Assembly (NCBI RefSeq): GCF_007751035.1
Contig: NZ_CP036433.1
Coordinates: 6,553,001-6,617,000, forward strand
Direction: 5' to 3'
Origin: Lignipirellula cremea
Lineage (GTDB): Bacteria > Planctomycetota > Planctomycetia > Pirellulales > Pirellulaceae
Length of the DNA stretch: 64,000 nucleotides
A program made the position numbers and the translations under genes. The notes under the pieces are model-generated. The model was not told where the DNA came from. It did no database searches and saw nothing but the letters and a program-made list of their open reading frames with translations. Shown here piece by piece: positions 52,201 to 60,539 of this stretch; within the stretch, counting starts at the first letter, position 1, and every line of letters starts with the position of its first letter.

Positions 52201-52587
52201 GGATAGGCTCCGGGGGTAGGAAGGGGGGACGGATCATGGAAGGAATCTGAGGCAGGAGCTGACATTCTTGCGACGGCGAGACGTTTCAGCAATGGCTTTT
52301 CAGCCAAGAATAACAGCTATTTTTACCTTGAATTTTTTGAGTTTTTGACCCGACAATGTCTGCTTCAACTTCCCTCGGACAGGTGTTCGGTACGCGGTCC
52401 GTTCCGGTTGCCTCCTCGATATTGCCTCGTCCCGGTCTGTCCGACGGTCGGTTTGTTGCCTCGAGCGCGTGGAACTCCGGCAGGACGCAACGAAAAAAGG
52501 ACAGCCGCGTTGTGCGGCTGTCCTCTGTAATGCGTTGCAATGCCATCAGAGCGATGCAGGCATGCTGCTTACACTGCGTCACACGGT
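52201..52587. other. Intergenic region between DUF1559 copies 6 and 7
   Basis: 387 bases. Contains the terminator of copy 7 (52498-52524) and a leftward CAAGGTAAAAAT upstream of copy 6 resembling the end of the copy 2-4 promoter module (CAAGGTATAAA). Here the spacing to a TTGTCGGG element is three bases longer. No gene. Confidence 0.45.
52498..52524 (-). terminator. Terminator of DUF1559 copy 7
   Basis: AGGACAGCCGC-gttgt-GCGGCTGTCCT, 11-bp perfect stem followed leftward by TTTTTCG. Confidence 0.75.
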
Positions 52588-53655
52588 TTAGTATTCACGC
52601 GTGATGACGGTATCGTCCTGATAGGACAGCAGCTGTTCGTAAACGCTGTTGACGCCCGGGGTGACCACATCGTAGTTGATGTTTTCCGAGAGAAAATGCG
52701 TGGAAGCGTCGCAAAACACAAAGTTGGCTCCGCCTGGGTGCAGGCTGCTGAAACCGTCGGTGGCGGCAGCTTTGGATCCAGCGCCCGGCAGCGGGTTGTT
52801 GCCGGTGCCCGTGGTGCCATTGTTAATCCCCGTCGAAGCAATGCCGCAAACGCCTGCCAGGCCGGAACCGCCATTGGGGCTGTTGCTGCGACAGGCGTAG
52901 GACAACGCGGCTCCGTACACAACATTGGTCATGCCCGTGGTGGCGAGATTGACCTTCTTTTCATAACAGCGCTCGCCAGCAGCGATCGTCTGGGAGGTGC
53001 CGTCGCTGATATCGCCAACGCTGACCAGTGAGTAATCACTTGTTCCCGAGGACTCGCGGAAGCAGCGGAACGGCCCGGACGAACTGTGTTCGGACGTTGC
53101 GCCGTTCTCGCCTTTGTTGTAGTCTTCGTCCCAGGAGGTGATGTAGATCTTTCCGATCCCATTATTGGCGACGTAGTTGCTGGTTCCCACGTAAAAGCGG
53201 GGATCAGTCCACGACATGATGCGGTTGGTGTTCAGGTTCGGGCCAGAGTCGGAAGGACAGCGATAAGCTTCCAGCGGCTGTTCGATCATCTTGCCGGGTA
53301 CGGTAGCTCGCATCGGCTTCTGCCCGGTACCCACGCCCAGGGCGCTGTACAGGCTGTTCTCTTCCAGTTGCGGCAGGATCATGGCGCCCCACGACCACAG
53401 GTCGTTGCCGGAATTGCTGTCGAACGCGCCCACGGCGGTCGTGTAAACGCACCCAGGCGGGAAGACTTTGTGGGCGTCGTGATAGTTGGCCATGGCCAGG
53501 CCAATCTGTTTCAGATTGTTCGTACAGGTCGAACGACGGGCCGCTTCGCGGGCCATCTGTACCGCAGGCAACAGCAGCGCAACAAGAACGCCAATAATGG
53601 CAATGACAACAAGTAATTCAACAAGCGTGAATCCACGCTGCCGTGACAGGCGCAT
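52588..53655 (-). CDS. DUF1559 prepilin-like protein, array copy 7
   Basis: 355 residues from the ATG at 53655, preceded by GGAGAG. Leader MRLSRQRG, cleavage G|F. Nearest to copy 6 ([32 protein letters not shown]). The C-terminal segment differs: VVTPGVNSVYEQLLSYQDDTV replaces [23 protein letters not shown], losing the Cys found at this place in every other copy. CVYTTAVGAF and [19 protein letters not shown] link it to the other groups. [21 protein letters not shown] carries the AY(A/S)CR and VCGI cysteines. Confidence 0.9.
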   Translation of the reverse strand: MRLSRQRGFTLVELLVVIAIIGVLVALLLPAVQMAREAARRSTCTNNLKQIGLAMANYHDAHKVFPPGCVYTTAVGAFDSNSGNDLWSWGAMILPQLEENSLYSALGVGTGQKPMRATVPGKMIEQPLEAYRCPSDSGPNLNTNRIMSWTDPRFYVGTSNYVANNGIGKIYITSWDEDYNKGENGATSEHSSSGPFRCFRESSGTSDYSLVSVGDISDGTSQTIAAGERCYEKKVNLATTGMTNVVYGAALSYACRSNSPNGGSGLAGVCGIASTGINNGTTGTGNNPLPGAGSKAAATDGFSSLHPGGANFVFCDASTHFLSENINYDVVTPGVNSVYEQLLSYQDDTVITREY

Positions 53656-54036
53656 AGAACTCTCCAAGAGGGGCAGGGGCGGGATGAATGGGGGGGAATT
53701 AATGCAAGTGCAAGAAACGAAAAGACACTAAGAAGGCGGGTGTCCCTCACACTCCTCTTAATTTTTACTTTAAGCCAAAAACAATCAATCCTTCTTGCGA
53801 GGTTTTTCCATGTTTTTCTCTAGAAACCGACTTCACTCCCGTTTTCATGGGGGGTGTGTGGTGTGTTTATGGCTGGGTAGGGGGTTGCCTGGAGAGGGGT
53901 GTTGATACCCTCGCTATGGCTGAAATGCGGAGTTTCTCGTGTAGTCCCCCATGCGCACAAAAAAACGGCCGCCGGTTAGGCGACCGTGATTCTTTTGGGA
54001 GCAGCGTCAGATTTTCCGGCCTTCGTCACATGGCGT
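53656..54036. other. Intergenic region between DUF1559 copies 7 and 8
   Basis: 381 bases with the terminator of copy 8 at 53965-53987 and an AT-rich stretch near 53755-53830 where the promoter of copy 7 is expected (leftward ACCTCGC ... GGCTTAAAG). No gene. Confidence 0.45.
53965..53987 (-). terminator. Terminator of DUF1559 copy 8
   Basis: ACGGTCGCC / GGCGGCCGT on the leftward transcript (one G-U pair), followed by TTTTTTTG. The stem resembles those of copies 1 and 6. Confidence 0.7.
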
Positions 54037-55035
54037 TTAGTAAGCGCGGGTGATGACGGTATCGTCTTCGAAGGCAAGCAATTGCTCGTAAACGCTTGTG
54101 CATCCTGGGTTTACATAATCATAGTTGATGTTTTCCGAGATGAAATGCGTGGAAGCGTCGCAGAACGCAAAGTTGGCCCCGCCGGGGTGCATGCTGCTGA
54201 ACCCGTCGTAGCTTCTGCCCGAAGTCGCTCCGCTGGGGTGCGTGCCCGGGGTGGCGTTGTTGATGCCACAGCCGCCGATGCCCACTACAGCATCGAGTCC
54301 GTCGGTGTGGCCTTCGTTCTGATAGCGACTTCCGTAAGCGGTTCCGGCGTAATAGTTGGCCGTCACAGTGGTCGAAGTGGTCGAGTCGTAGACTCGCATT
54401 TGCCACGCGCGTTCGCCCAGGGCAATGGTCTTTGAGGTGCCGTCGGTGATATCGCGGATGGAGATGGTGTGATAGCCGTTGCCGTTCTGCAGGCGGCGGA
54501 AAGGGCCCTGCGAGTTATTGGCCATGTTCAAACCATTCTTCCCCTGTGTGGAATGATCTTCGCCGTAGCCGTTGTTGGCAATGTAATTGCTGGTGGCGCC
54601 GCGGATGTCTTTGGCGGTCCAGCGTCGGTTATTAATGGCAGGCGCCGTATCCGAAGGGCAGTGGAAGCTGTCCAGCGATTGTTCAATCCCCTTGCCGGGC
54701 GCCGGAGCCACCTGCGGCAAATTGCTGGCTACCCCCAGCGTCTGGTAAAGGCTGCCTTCTTCGATCTGGGGCAGGATCATCGCACCCCAGGACCAGAAGC
54801 CGGTATTGTTATGGAGGCCGCACTGGGCCGGGGGGAAGGTTTTGTGGGAGTCGTGGTAATTCATCAGGGCGAGCCCGAACTGTTTCAGATTATTGGTGCA
54901 GGTCGAACGGCGGGCCGCTTCTCTCGCCATTTGAACCGCAGGCAACAACAGCGCGACCAGCACGCCAATGATCGCAATCACCACGAGAAGTTCAACGAGG
55001 GTAAAGCCGCGACGTCTTGCGTTCGGACGGAACAT
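54037..55035 (-). CDS. DUF1559 prepilin-like protein, array copy 8
   Basis: 332 residues from the ATG at 55035, the shortest copy. Leader MFRPNARRRG, cleavage G|F. It resembles copies 1 and 2 in [35 protein letters not shown] and [21 protein letters not shown], though it lies at the other end of the array. GERAW and AYGSR have each lost the Cys found as GERCW and AYSCR in copy 1, while new Cys appear in QCGLHNN and GGCGINN. Ends [14 protein letters not shown] like copy 5. It is the first cassette met by leftward transcription and is divergent from the sulfatase gene. Confidence 0.9.
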   Translation of the reverse strand: MFRPNARRRGFTLVELLVVIAIIGVLVALLLPAVQMAREAARRSTCTNNLKQFGLALMNYHDSHKTFPPAQCGLHNNTGFWSWGAMILPQIEEGSLYQTLGVASNLPQVAPAPGKGIEQSLDSFHCPSDTAPAINNRRWTAKDIRGATSNYIANNGYGEDHSTQGKNGLNMANNSQGPFRRLQNGNGYHTISIRDITDGTSKTIALGERAWQMRVYDSTTSTTVTANYYAGTAYGSRYQNEGHTDGLDAVVGIGGCGINNATPGTHPSGATSGRSYDGFSSMHPGGANFAFCDASTHFISENINYDYVNPGCTSVYEQLLAFEDDTVITRAY

Positions 55036-55427
55036 AAAATCTCCGAGAAAAGAAGAGCTGAGTGCGAATACATCTGAGGCGCCTGCCACGGATCATGGCA
55101 GGGCTTTCCGCAATGGCGAATGCCGGCGCCAGTCCATGGGACTGGCTAAAGATAATGAGCTGAGAAAAGGGGGCGGGTCTTCCCACCTATGTGAAGGATA
55201 TCAGAAAAAATGGTTTATTGACACTTAAATTACTCGGAAAAGTATTGTTTTATTTCTGTTGCCTCAAGGAGGGCTGGCCTCGCCAGTCAGCAGGAGCGAT
55301 CGCGCGAAGGGATTCGATTGCGCACGGCGTGGAGGCAGAGCCCCAGAGGATCCGTTAGGATAGGCCGGGGCGGATTCCCTTGGAAATCTTGCGCCAACCA
55401 TCCCCACCCTGATGAAGGACCCAAACC
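55036..55427. other. Divergent region between DUF1559 array and sulfatase gene
   Basis: 392 bases; AT-rich around 55200-55260 (leftward CAATAAA/AAAACAATAC), the likely promoter of copy 8. The sulfatase promoter should lie in the right half. No gene. Confidence 0.4.
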
Positions 55428-57278
55428 ATGAATCGTCGTCTGCTTGCCGTTATCGCCTGGACGAGTTTGTTCGGGACGTTCTTCCCTTGGATTAGCGGTC
55501 TGCAAAGTGAGGCCATCGGGGCGGACGCAAAACGGCCGAATATTGTCTGGCTCGTTTCGGAAGACAATTCGCCGTTCCTTGGCTGCTACGGCTACCCCGA
55601 CGCTCATACGCCGCACCTGGATAAGCTAGCGACGGAGGGGATTCGGTATACCAACGCCTTTGCCAATGCGCCCGTCTGCGCTCCGGCCCGCTGCACCATC
55701 ATCACCGGCATGTACGCTACTTCGCTGGGCACGCAGAATATGCGAAGCCGGAATTTCGTCCCGCCGGAGCAGATCCCTTTCTTTACGCAGTACCTGCGCG
55801 ACGCGGGCTATTATTGCTCCAACAACTCCAAGACCGACTACAACCTGAGCCCCTTTCAGGAGCAGGCCTGGAACCAGATGAGCCGTGGCGATCATCGCCA
55901 GCGGAAAGAGGGCCAGCCGTTTTTCGCCGTGTACAACTTTGGCTCCTCGCACGAGAGCTCCCTCCACAAGCCGCTCGATAAAAGCCTGACCACCGCCAAG
56001 GTCACGCTGCCGCCGTATCATCCCGACACGCCGGAAACACGCGGCAACTGGGCCATGTACCATAAAATCCTGACCGGCATGGACGCCCAGGTCGGCGAGA
56101 TGCTGGCCCGGCTGGAAAGCGAAGGCGTCGCCGACGACACGATCGTGATCTATTACGCCGATCACGGCGGTATTCTGCCGCGTTCAAAGCGTTTCCTGTA
56201 CGACTCGGGCGTGCATGTGCCGATGATCGTTCGTTTCGGCAAGAACTTCGCCCATCTGGCGCCGCAACAGGCCGGTTCCGCCACCGACCGCCTGGTTAGC
56301 TTCGTCGATCTGGCGCCGACGGTGCTCAGTCTGGCCGGGATCGAAGTTCCCGAACATCTCCAGGGCGAGGCTTTCCTGGGCAAGCAGACCGCTCCGCCCC
56401 GGGAGTACGTCTACTGCTTCCGCGGCCGGATGGATGAACGCTACGACATGTACCGGGCGGTGCGCGACCAGCAGTTCAAGTATGTCCGCAACTACCATCC
56501 GGAAGTTATCTACGGCCTCCACCTGAACTACCTTTGGAAAATGCCCGCGACGGTTGCCTGGGAAGCCGCGTATAAAGCCGGCAAATGCAACGCGGCGCAA
56601 AGCATCTTCTGGGAAACCAAGCCGGCCGAAGAGTTGTACGACACCCAGGCCGATCCCTGGGAGGTGAACAACCTGGCCGCCGATCCGCAGTATGCCGACA
56701 CCCTGAAGCGGATGCGGAAAGCGAACCAGGAGCACCTGCTGGCGATTCATGATTCGGGTTTCTGGCCCGAGGCCGAAATGGTTTCCCAGGCGAAAGGATC
56801 CAGTATCTACGCCCTGGTCCGCGATCCCAAGCGTTATCCGCTGGAGCAGTTGATGGCGGCGGCCGAAGCGGCCACTTCGCGCGACCCCCAGCAATTGCCG
56901 GCGATCGAACAGATGCTGTCCGCTGACCATCCGGCCATCCGTTACTGGGGCGCCATTGGCTGCCGCGTTTTGGGGGACGAGGCCAAGAGCCTGCAGCCGG
57001 AACTGCGGAAGCTGCTGGAGGATCCCTCGCCCAGCGTGCAGATTGCGGCCGCCGACGCCCTGGTCCACCAGGGCGAAACGGAACAGCCCCTGGCCCTGCT
57101 GGAGCAGCGAGTGCTCGATAGTCAGGAGTACGTAGCGCTTTATGCCGCCAACGTGCTGGAGAATATGGGAGAGGCAGCTCGTCCCGCGCTGCCAGCCCTG
57201 CAGAAAGCTTCCAAACGGGACGGCTATCTGGCCCGAGCGACCGAATATACCGTCGAGAAGCTATCGTCAAGCAAATAG
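55428..57278 (+). CDS. Exported sulfatase with HEAT-like C-terminal region
   Basis: 616 residues. The signal peptide (MNRRLLAVIAWTSLFGTFFPW ... GLQSEAIGADA) targets export. The alkaline-phosphatase-fold sulfatase domain has RPNIVWLVSEDNSPFLGCYG (metal Asp), then CAPARCTIITG, where the first Cys is the formylglycine precursor of the C-x-P/A-x-R motif, with GMYATSLG after it. YYADHGGILPRSK is the second metal site. Residues about 470-605 (LPAIEQMLSADHPAIRYWGAIGCRVLGDEAKSL, VQIAAADALVHQGETEQPLALLE) read as HEAT-like repeats not common in plain sulfatases. It is probably a carbohydrate sulfatase for algal or heparan-type polysaccharides; the true substrate is unknown. Confidence 0.92.
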   Translation: MNRRLLAVIAWTSLFGTFFPWISGLQSEAIGADAKRPNIVWLVSEDNSPFLGCYGYPDAHTPHLDKLATEGIRYTNAFANAPVCAPARCTIITGMYATSLGTQNMRSRNFVPPEQIPFFTQYLRDAGYYCSNNSKTDYNLSPFQEQAWNQMSRGDHRQRKEGQPFFAVYNFGSSHESSLHKPLDKSLTTAKVTLPPYHPDTPETRGNWAMYHKILTGMDAQVGEMLARLESEGVADDTIVIYYADHGGILPRSKRFLYDSGVHVPMIVRFGKNFAHLAPQQAGSATDRLVSFVDLAPTVLSLAGIEVPEHLQGEAFLGKQTAPPREYVYCFRGRMDERYDMYRAVRDQQFKYVRNYHPEVIYGLHLNYLWKMPATVAWEAAYKAGKCNAAQSIFWETKPAEELYDTQADPWEVNNLAADPQYADTLKRMRKANQEHLLAIHDSGFWPEAEMVSQAKGSSIYALVRDPKRYPLEQLMAAAEAATSRDPQQLPAIEQMLSADHPAIRYWGAIGCRVLGDEAKSLQPELRKLLEDPSPSVQIAAADALVHQGETEQPLALLEQRVLDSQEYVALYAANVLENMGEAARPALPALQKASKRDGYLARATEYTVEKLSSSK

Positions 57279-57631
57279 CCCGCCGGTCAGGACGTTCTCC
57301 TTCGCGCCCCGATTTGCAATCCCCTGTTGGGGCGCCGGAGCCGTTCATTTTCCTCCGGGACACGTGCTGGCAGCAGCCTGCGGTCGGCCGAAAACCGGCT
57401 GTCGTCGCCAGCGTCGACAGCGATTGCAACACATTACCCTGGGGAGTAAACTCTAGGGTTTAGGACCGATCGTTGCTGCCGGCGGAAGCTCCCCTGGAAA
57501 GGGTAGTGGGAAGCCGGAACGGCAAGCAGCCAGGCGGCGGTTGGCGCCCAAACACTTGCGTCGCTCTGTGCGTGCGGTGGTTCACTGTCTGCCCCCGGCA
57601 GACAGTTACTTTTATCAACAGGCGACTCGGC
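57279..57631. other. Intergenic stretch, no gene
   Basis: About 350 bases between the sulfatase and the first metallophosphoesterase gene. The phosphoesterase frame is open back to 57473, but the protein-like part starts at 57632. No terminator with a U tract was seen. Confidence 0.4.
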
Positions 57632-58387
57632 GTGAAGCGGGCCATTATAAGTGATATCCACGGCAACCTCGAAGCGTTGCGAGCTGTCCTGGCCGACATT
57701 GACGCCGAAGCCGTCAACGATATCTATTGCCTGGGCGACATCATTGGATATGGACCCAATCCGCGGGAGTGCCTGGATGAGGTGATGAAGCGCTGCTCCG
57801 TCATTATTCTGGGGAACCACGACCAGGCCGCCCTGTTTGATCCCGACGGTTTCAATCCAGTCGCCCTGCAGGCCATTTACTGGACCCGCGACCAGCTGGA
57901 AAATTCGTCCGACGCGCAGGCGATCGTCGACAAACGCTGGGATTTTCTTGGCGAGCGGCCCCGGGCGATTACGGAAGGACCGTTCTTCTTTGTTCATGGT
58001 TCGCCCCGCGAACCTACGAATGAATACGTTTTTCCCGAGGACGTTTATAACCAGCGTAAAATGGACGCGCTATTTGTCCGGTTCGAGCATTACTGCTTCC
58101 AGGGCCATACCCATATCCCGGGCGTGTTCTCGGAATCTCGCGAATTCACCACGCCGGAAGAATGCCATTACCGGCATCGCCTGGGCGAAGACAAGTGCAT
58201 GATCAATGTCGGTAGCGTCGGGCAGCCGCGTGACGGCAACCCGAACTCTTGTTATGTAATTCTCCACGACGAGAGCGAAGTCGAGTTTCGCCGGGTGGAG
58301 TACGACGTGGACTCCACCGTGAAAAAGATTTACGCAATTGACGAGCTCGACAACATGCTGGGCGATCGTCTTCGCGGCGGTCGATAA
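57632..58387 (+). CDS. Metallophosphoesterase, tandem copy A
   Basis: 251 residues from the GTG at 57632. The calcineurin-like metal motifs are all visible: DIHGNLEAL (D-x-H), [13 protein letters not shown] (GD-x-x), LGNHDQAAL (GNHD), FVHGSP, and GHTHIPGV (GHTH). This is the YfcE/MJ0936-like single-domain type, cytoplasmic, hydrolysing phosphodiesters or phosphomonoesters with Mn or other metals. The ribosome site is ACAGG eight bases upstream. It is followed after 53 bp by a close paralogue; the two share [24 protein letters not shown] and [10 protein letters not shown]. Confidence 0.88.
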   Translation: MKRAIISDIHGNLEALRAVLADIDAEAVNDIYCLGDIIGYGPNPRECLDEVMKRCSVIILGNHDQAALFDPDGFNPVALQAIYWTRDQLENSSDAQAIVDKRWDFLGERPRAITEGPFFFVHGSPREPTNEYVFPEDVYNQRKMDALFVRFEHYCFQGHTHIPGVFSESREFTTPEECHYRHRLGEDKCMINVGSVGQPRDGNPNSCYVILHDESEVEFRRVEYDVDSTVKKIYAIDELDNMLGDRLRGGR

Positions 58388-58440
58388 GCAGTCGTCGGCA
58401 AGCGGCCGTCAGGAGTAGCATTTCGCGTCGGGAGGCGTGC

Positions 58441-59202
58441 GTGGTGAAGCGGGCCATATTGAGCGACATCCATGGCAACCTTGAAGCGCTGGAAGCGGTG
58501 CTTGCCGACCTGGAAAGCCATCAAATCGACCAGATCTATTGCCTTGGCGATATCGTCGGGTATGGTCCCAATCCGCGCGAATGCATCGACCGCGTGATCC
58601 AGTTCGACCTGTGCATCCTGGGGAACCACGACCAGGGCGCCCTCTTTGATCCCGAAGGCTTCAGCAGCGGGGCCGAACGCGCCATCTTCTGGACCCGCGA
58701 TCAGCTGGAGGCTGTCACCGGCGACGAGCAGCAGGCCGAAGACAACCGCCGTCGCCTGCAGTTCCTGGGCGAGCTGCAGCGAACCCACCGCGAAGGCACT
58801 CGGTTGTTTGTCCATGGCTCGGCCCGCAGCCCGCTGAACGAGTACGTCTTTCCGGAAGACATCTACAACACGCGCAAGATCGAAAAGATCTTCAGCATGG
58901 TCGAGAAGCACTGCTTCCAGGGCCACACGCATGTGCCGGGCGTATTCACGCACGACTGCCGCTTTCTCAGCCCGCCCGACATCGGCAACCGCTATCACCT
59001 GGGTGAAGAAAAGGTGATGGTCAACGTCGGCAGCGTCGGCCAGCCCCGCGACGGCGACTGTCGTTCCAGCTACGTGATCGACCACGACGGCGTGCTGGAA
59101 TTCCGCCGGGTCGAATACAACCTGGAAGTCACCGCCGCCAAGATCCATGCGATCCCCGATCTCGACGACTTCCTCGGCGACCGCCTCCGCGACGGCCGGT
59201 AG
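58441..59202 (+). CDS. Metallophosphoesterase, tandem copy B
   Basis: 253 residues from one of two adjacent GTG codons at 58441/58444 (GGGAGG upstream). It has the same motif order as copy [60 protein letters not shown] and [11 protein letters not shown], with a final acidic segment [13 protein letters not shown]. The copies diverge most in the middle ([27 protein letters not shown] here, [23 protein letters not shown] in copy A), where substrate choice may lie. Tandem same-direction arrangement suggests one operon. Confidence 0.88.
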   Translation: MVKRAILSDIHGNLEALEAVLADLESHQIDQIYCLGDIVGYGPNPRECIDRVIQFDLCILGNHDQGALFDPEGFSSGAERAIFWTRDQLEAVTGDEQQAEDNRRRLQFLGELQRTHREGTRLFVHGSARSPLNEYVFPEDIYNTRKIEKIFSMVEKHCFQGHTHVPGVFTHDCRFLSPPDIGNRYHLGEEKVMVNVGSVGQPRDGDCRSSYVIDHDGVLEFRRVEYNLEVTAAKIHAIPDLDDFLGDRLRDGR

Positions 59203-59228
59203 TCAGCCAGTTCGGGCCGCAAGTAGAT

Positions 59229-59319
59229 CTTCGGTATTTTGCTCAACAGGAACCACGAAACCTGAGCAGCACGAGCCGGCTGATCCCGTGAGCCGAACGC
59301 CTGGCGTCGGGCCGTTCTT
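59229..59319 (+). repeat. 91-nt direct repeat, copy 1
   Basis: Starts CTTCGGTATTTTGCTCAACA and ends CTGGCGTCGGGCCGTTCTT; matches 59499-59589 with five mismatches over 91 bases and no gaps. The end carries the near-palindromic GCCGAACGC-ctg-GCGTCGGGC. Confidence 0.85.
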
Positions 59320-59398
59320 ACGTCCCTTCCTGCCGCAAGTTTTCCCATTCCACCAGGGCCCGCGGCTCCGTTGAGAAATACAATCCGATAAGAAATCG

Positions 59399-59426
59399 CC
59401 GAAGTTATTCTTTCCCAGTTCCTAAG
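59399..59426 (+). repeat. 28-nt motif, copy 1 (+ orientation)
   Basis: CCGAAGTTATTCTTTCCCAG then TTCCTAAG. An identical 28-nt copy lies at 60023-60050; related copies are at 59477-59504 (-), 59848-59875 (+) and 59942-59969 (-). Confidence 0.85.
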
Positions 59427-59476
59427 TTCCAGTTTCGCACTTTTCGGCGGGCTATCCGGCGAGTGTGGCGAGGTAC

Positions 59477-59504
59477 CTAAGGAACGCGGGAAAATTAACT
59501 TCGG
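59477..59504 (-). repeat. 28-nt motif, copy 2 (- orientation)
   Basis: Reverse complement reads CCGAAGTTAATTTTCCCGCG then TTCCTTAG, facing copy 1. The second 91-nt repeat starts inside its end. Confidence 0.65.
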
Positions 59505-59589
59505 TATTTTTCTCGACAGGAACCACGAAACCTGAGCAGCCCAAGCCGGCTGATCCTGTGAGCCGAACGCCTGGCGTCGGGCCGTTCTT
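59499..59589 (+). repeat. 91-nt direct repeat, copy 2
   Basis: Second unit of the 91-nt direct repeat, 270 bases after the first. Ends with the same GCCGAACGC-ctg-GCGTCGGGC near-palindrome and CCGTTCTT. Confidence 0.85.
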
Positions 59590-59847
59590 CGGAATGAGGG
59601 AAAAAAACTTCATCGGTTTTTGTATAACAGCGATGACGTTCAACTTTTACCTATGCTTCACCTGGTGATCAAACCGCCAATCTCTCCTGCAACGGCTGGA
59701 AGATAAAATGAGCGGGTTGAAAAATCGGCATCGCGGAAAAGGGGAACTCACGCAAAGGCGCAAAGAAGGAGGAAGAGGTGTGAGAAGGAATTCGCCACGA
59801 CCCTTGTGGATGTCGCGTTTCCGATTCCTGCCAAACGGGAAAAATCG

Positions 59848-59875
59848 CCGAAGTTATTTTCCCCCGATTCCTGAG
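59848..59875 (+). repeat. 28-nt motif, copy 3 (+ orientation)
   Basis: CCGAAGTTATTTTCCCCCGA then TTCCTGAG; several mismatches to copy 1. Confidence 0.65.
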
Positions 59876-59941
59876 TGGTCGCGAAGTTGCGGCAGTCGTC
59901 AAGCAAATGTTGCCAGAGATACAAGTACTGTTCATGTCCGG

Positions 59942-60050
59942 CTATGGAACTGGGGAAGAATAACTTCGGCTCACAGGAGTAGAACCGCCCGACGCTAGCG
60001 CGTTCGGCTCACTATACAAAAACCGAAGTTATTCTTTCCCAGTTCCTAAG
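59942..60050. repeat. Inverted pair of 28-nt motifs flanking a palindromic core
   Basis: Motif copy 4 (-) at 59942-59969 and copy 5 (+) at 60023-60050 face outward around a core with GCCCGACGC-tag-CGCGTTCGGC. The core is the inverted relative of the near-palindrome that ends the 91-nt repeats. Together they form a small hairpin-capable unit of about 109 bases, resembling a miniature non-coding mobile element or a REP-type composite. Confidence 0.65.
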
Positions 60051-60126
60051 AGTAGCATCGGTGACGGGAGGCGAATTGGGGGCATCTTCCCCAAACCCAT
60101 CTCTCTGGCTGTCTTACGACTGGCGA

Positions 60127-60510
60127 TCAATCAATGAGCCAGAAATGGGTAGATAGCAACACGAAGAAGGACAGGAGACTGACGGCCAGGAGTCCGGCCG
60201 ATCCTGGCGCAGGTCGGAAGAGCAAGGCCAGCAGCGCGAAACCCGCGGCAAGCATCGGGGCGCCCATTGCCTGGTTGACGAGCAGGTTGAGATCACGCTC
60301 CTGATCCCACGGCCCACTTCCCGTGCGCTGACAGGAGGCGATCTCGAATTCCGTCGGCAGCCGATCCGTCATCGCAGCATTGCACCAGGCATAGGCCAGA
60401 AGCAGGCCGCTGTAGAAAAGAAGGGCAACGGCGAATACGGCGCAGCCTCGCGAAAATAACCAACCCGCCGAGCGGTCACGAGTCAGAGTCGAATTATCCG
60501 ATGAGGGCAT
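60127..60510 (-). CDS. Small hypothetical membrane protein
   Basis: 127 residues. Three hydrophobic segments: about 22-42 (CAVFAVALLFYSGLLLAYAWC), 80-98 (PMLAAGFALLALLFR) and 105-122 (GLLAVSLLSFFVLLSTHFW). A loop between the first and second (TDRLPTEFEIASCQRTGSGPWDQERDLNLLVNQ) is polar. Family not recognised. It is leftward, ending in the repeat region. The coding call rests on the coherent membrane topology. Confidence 0.55.
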   Translation of the reverse strand: MPSSDNSTLTRDRSAGWLFSRGCAVFAVALLFYSGLLLAYAWCNAAMTDRLPTEFEIASCQRTGSGPWDQERDLNLLVNQAMGAPMLAAGFALLALLFRPAPGSAGLLAVSLLSFFVLLSTHFWLID

Positions 60511-60539
60511 CTGGTCGCCGTCTGGAAAAGGGATGCGAA

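Larger units (their letters stand above)
59203..60126. other. Repeat-packed intergenic region
   Basis: About 920 bases without a credible gene. It holds five copies of a 28-nt motif, two copies of a 91-nt direct repeat and short palindromic cores of the form GTGAGCCGAACG ... CGTCGGGC. Individual copies are listed separately. Confidence 0.75.

Noticed and set aside
59399-60050. Possible CRISPR array
   Set aside because: The 28-nt repeats alternate in orientation, vary in sequence and are spaced irregularly by about 50 to 340 bases; no cas gene is present.
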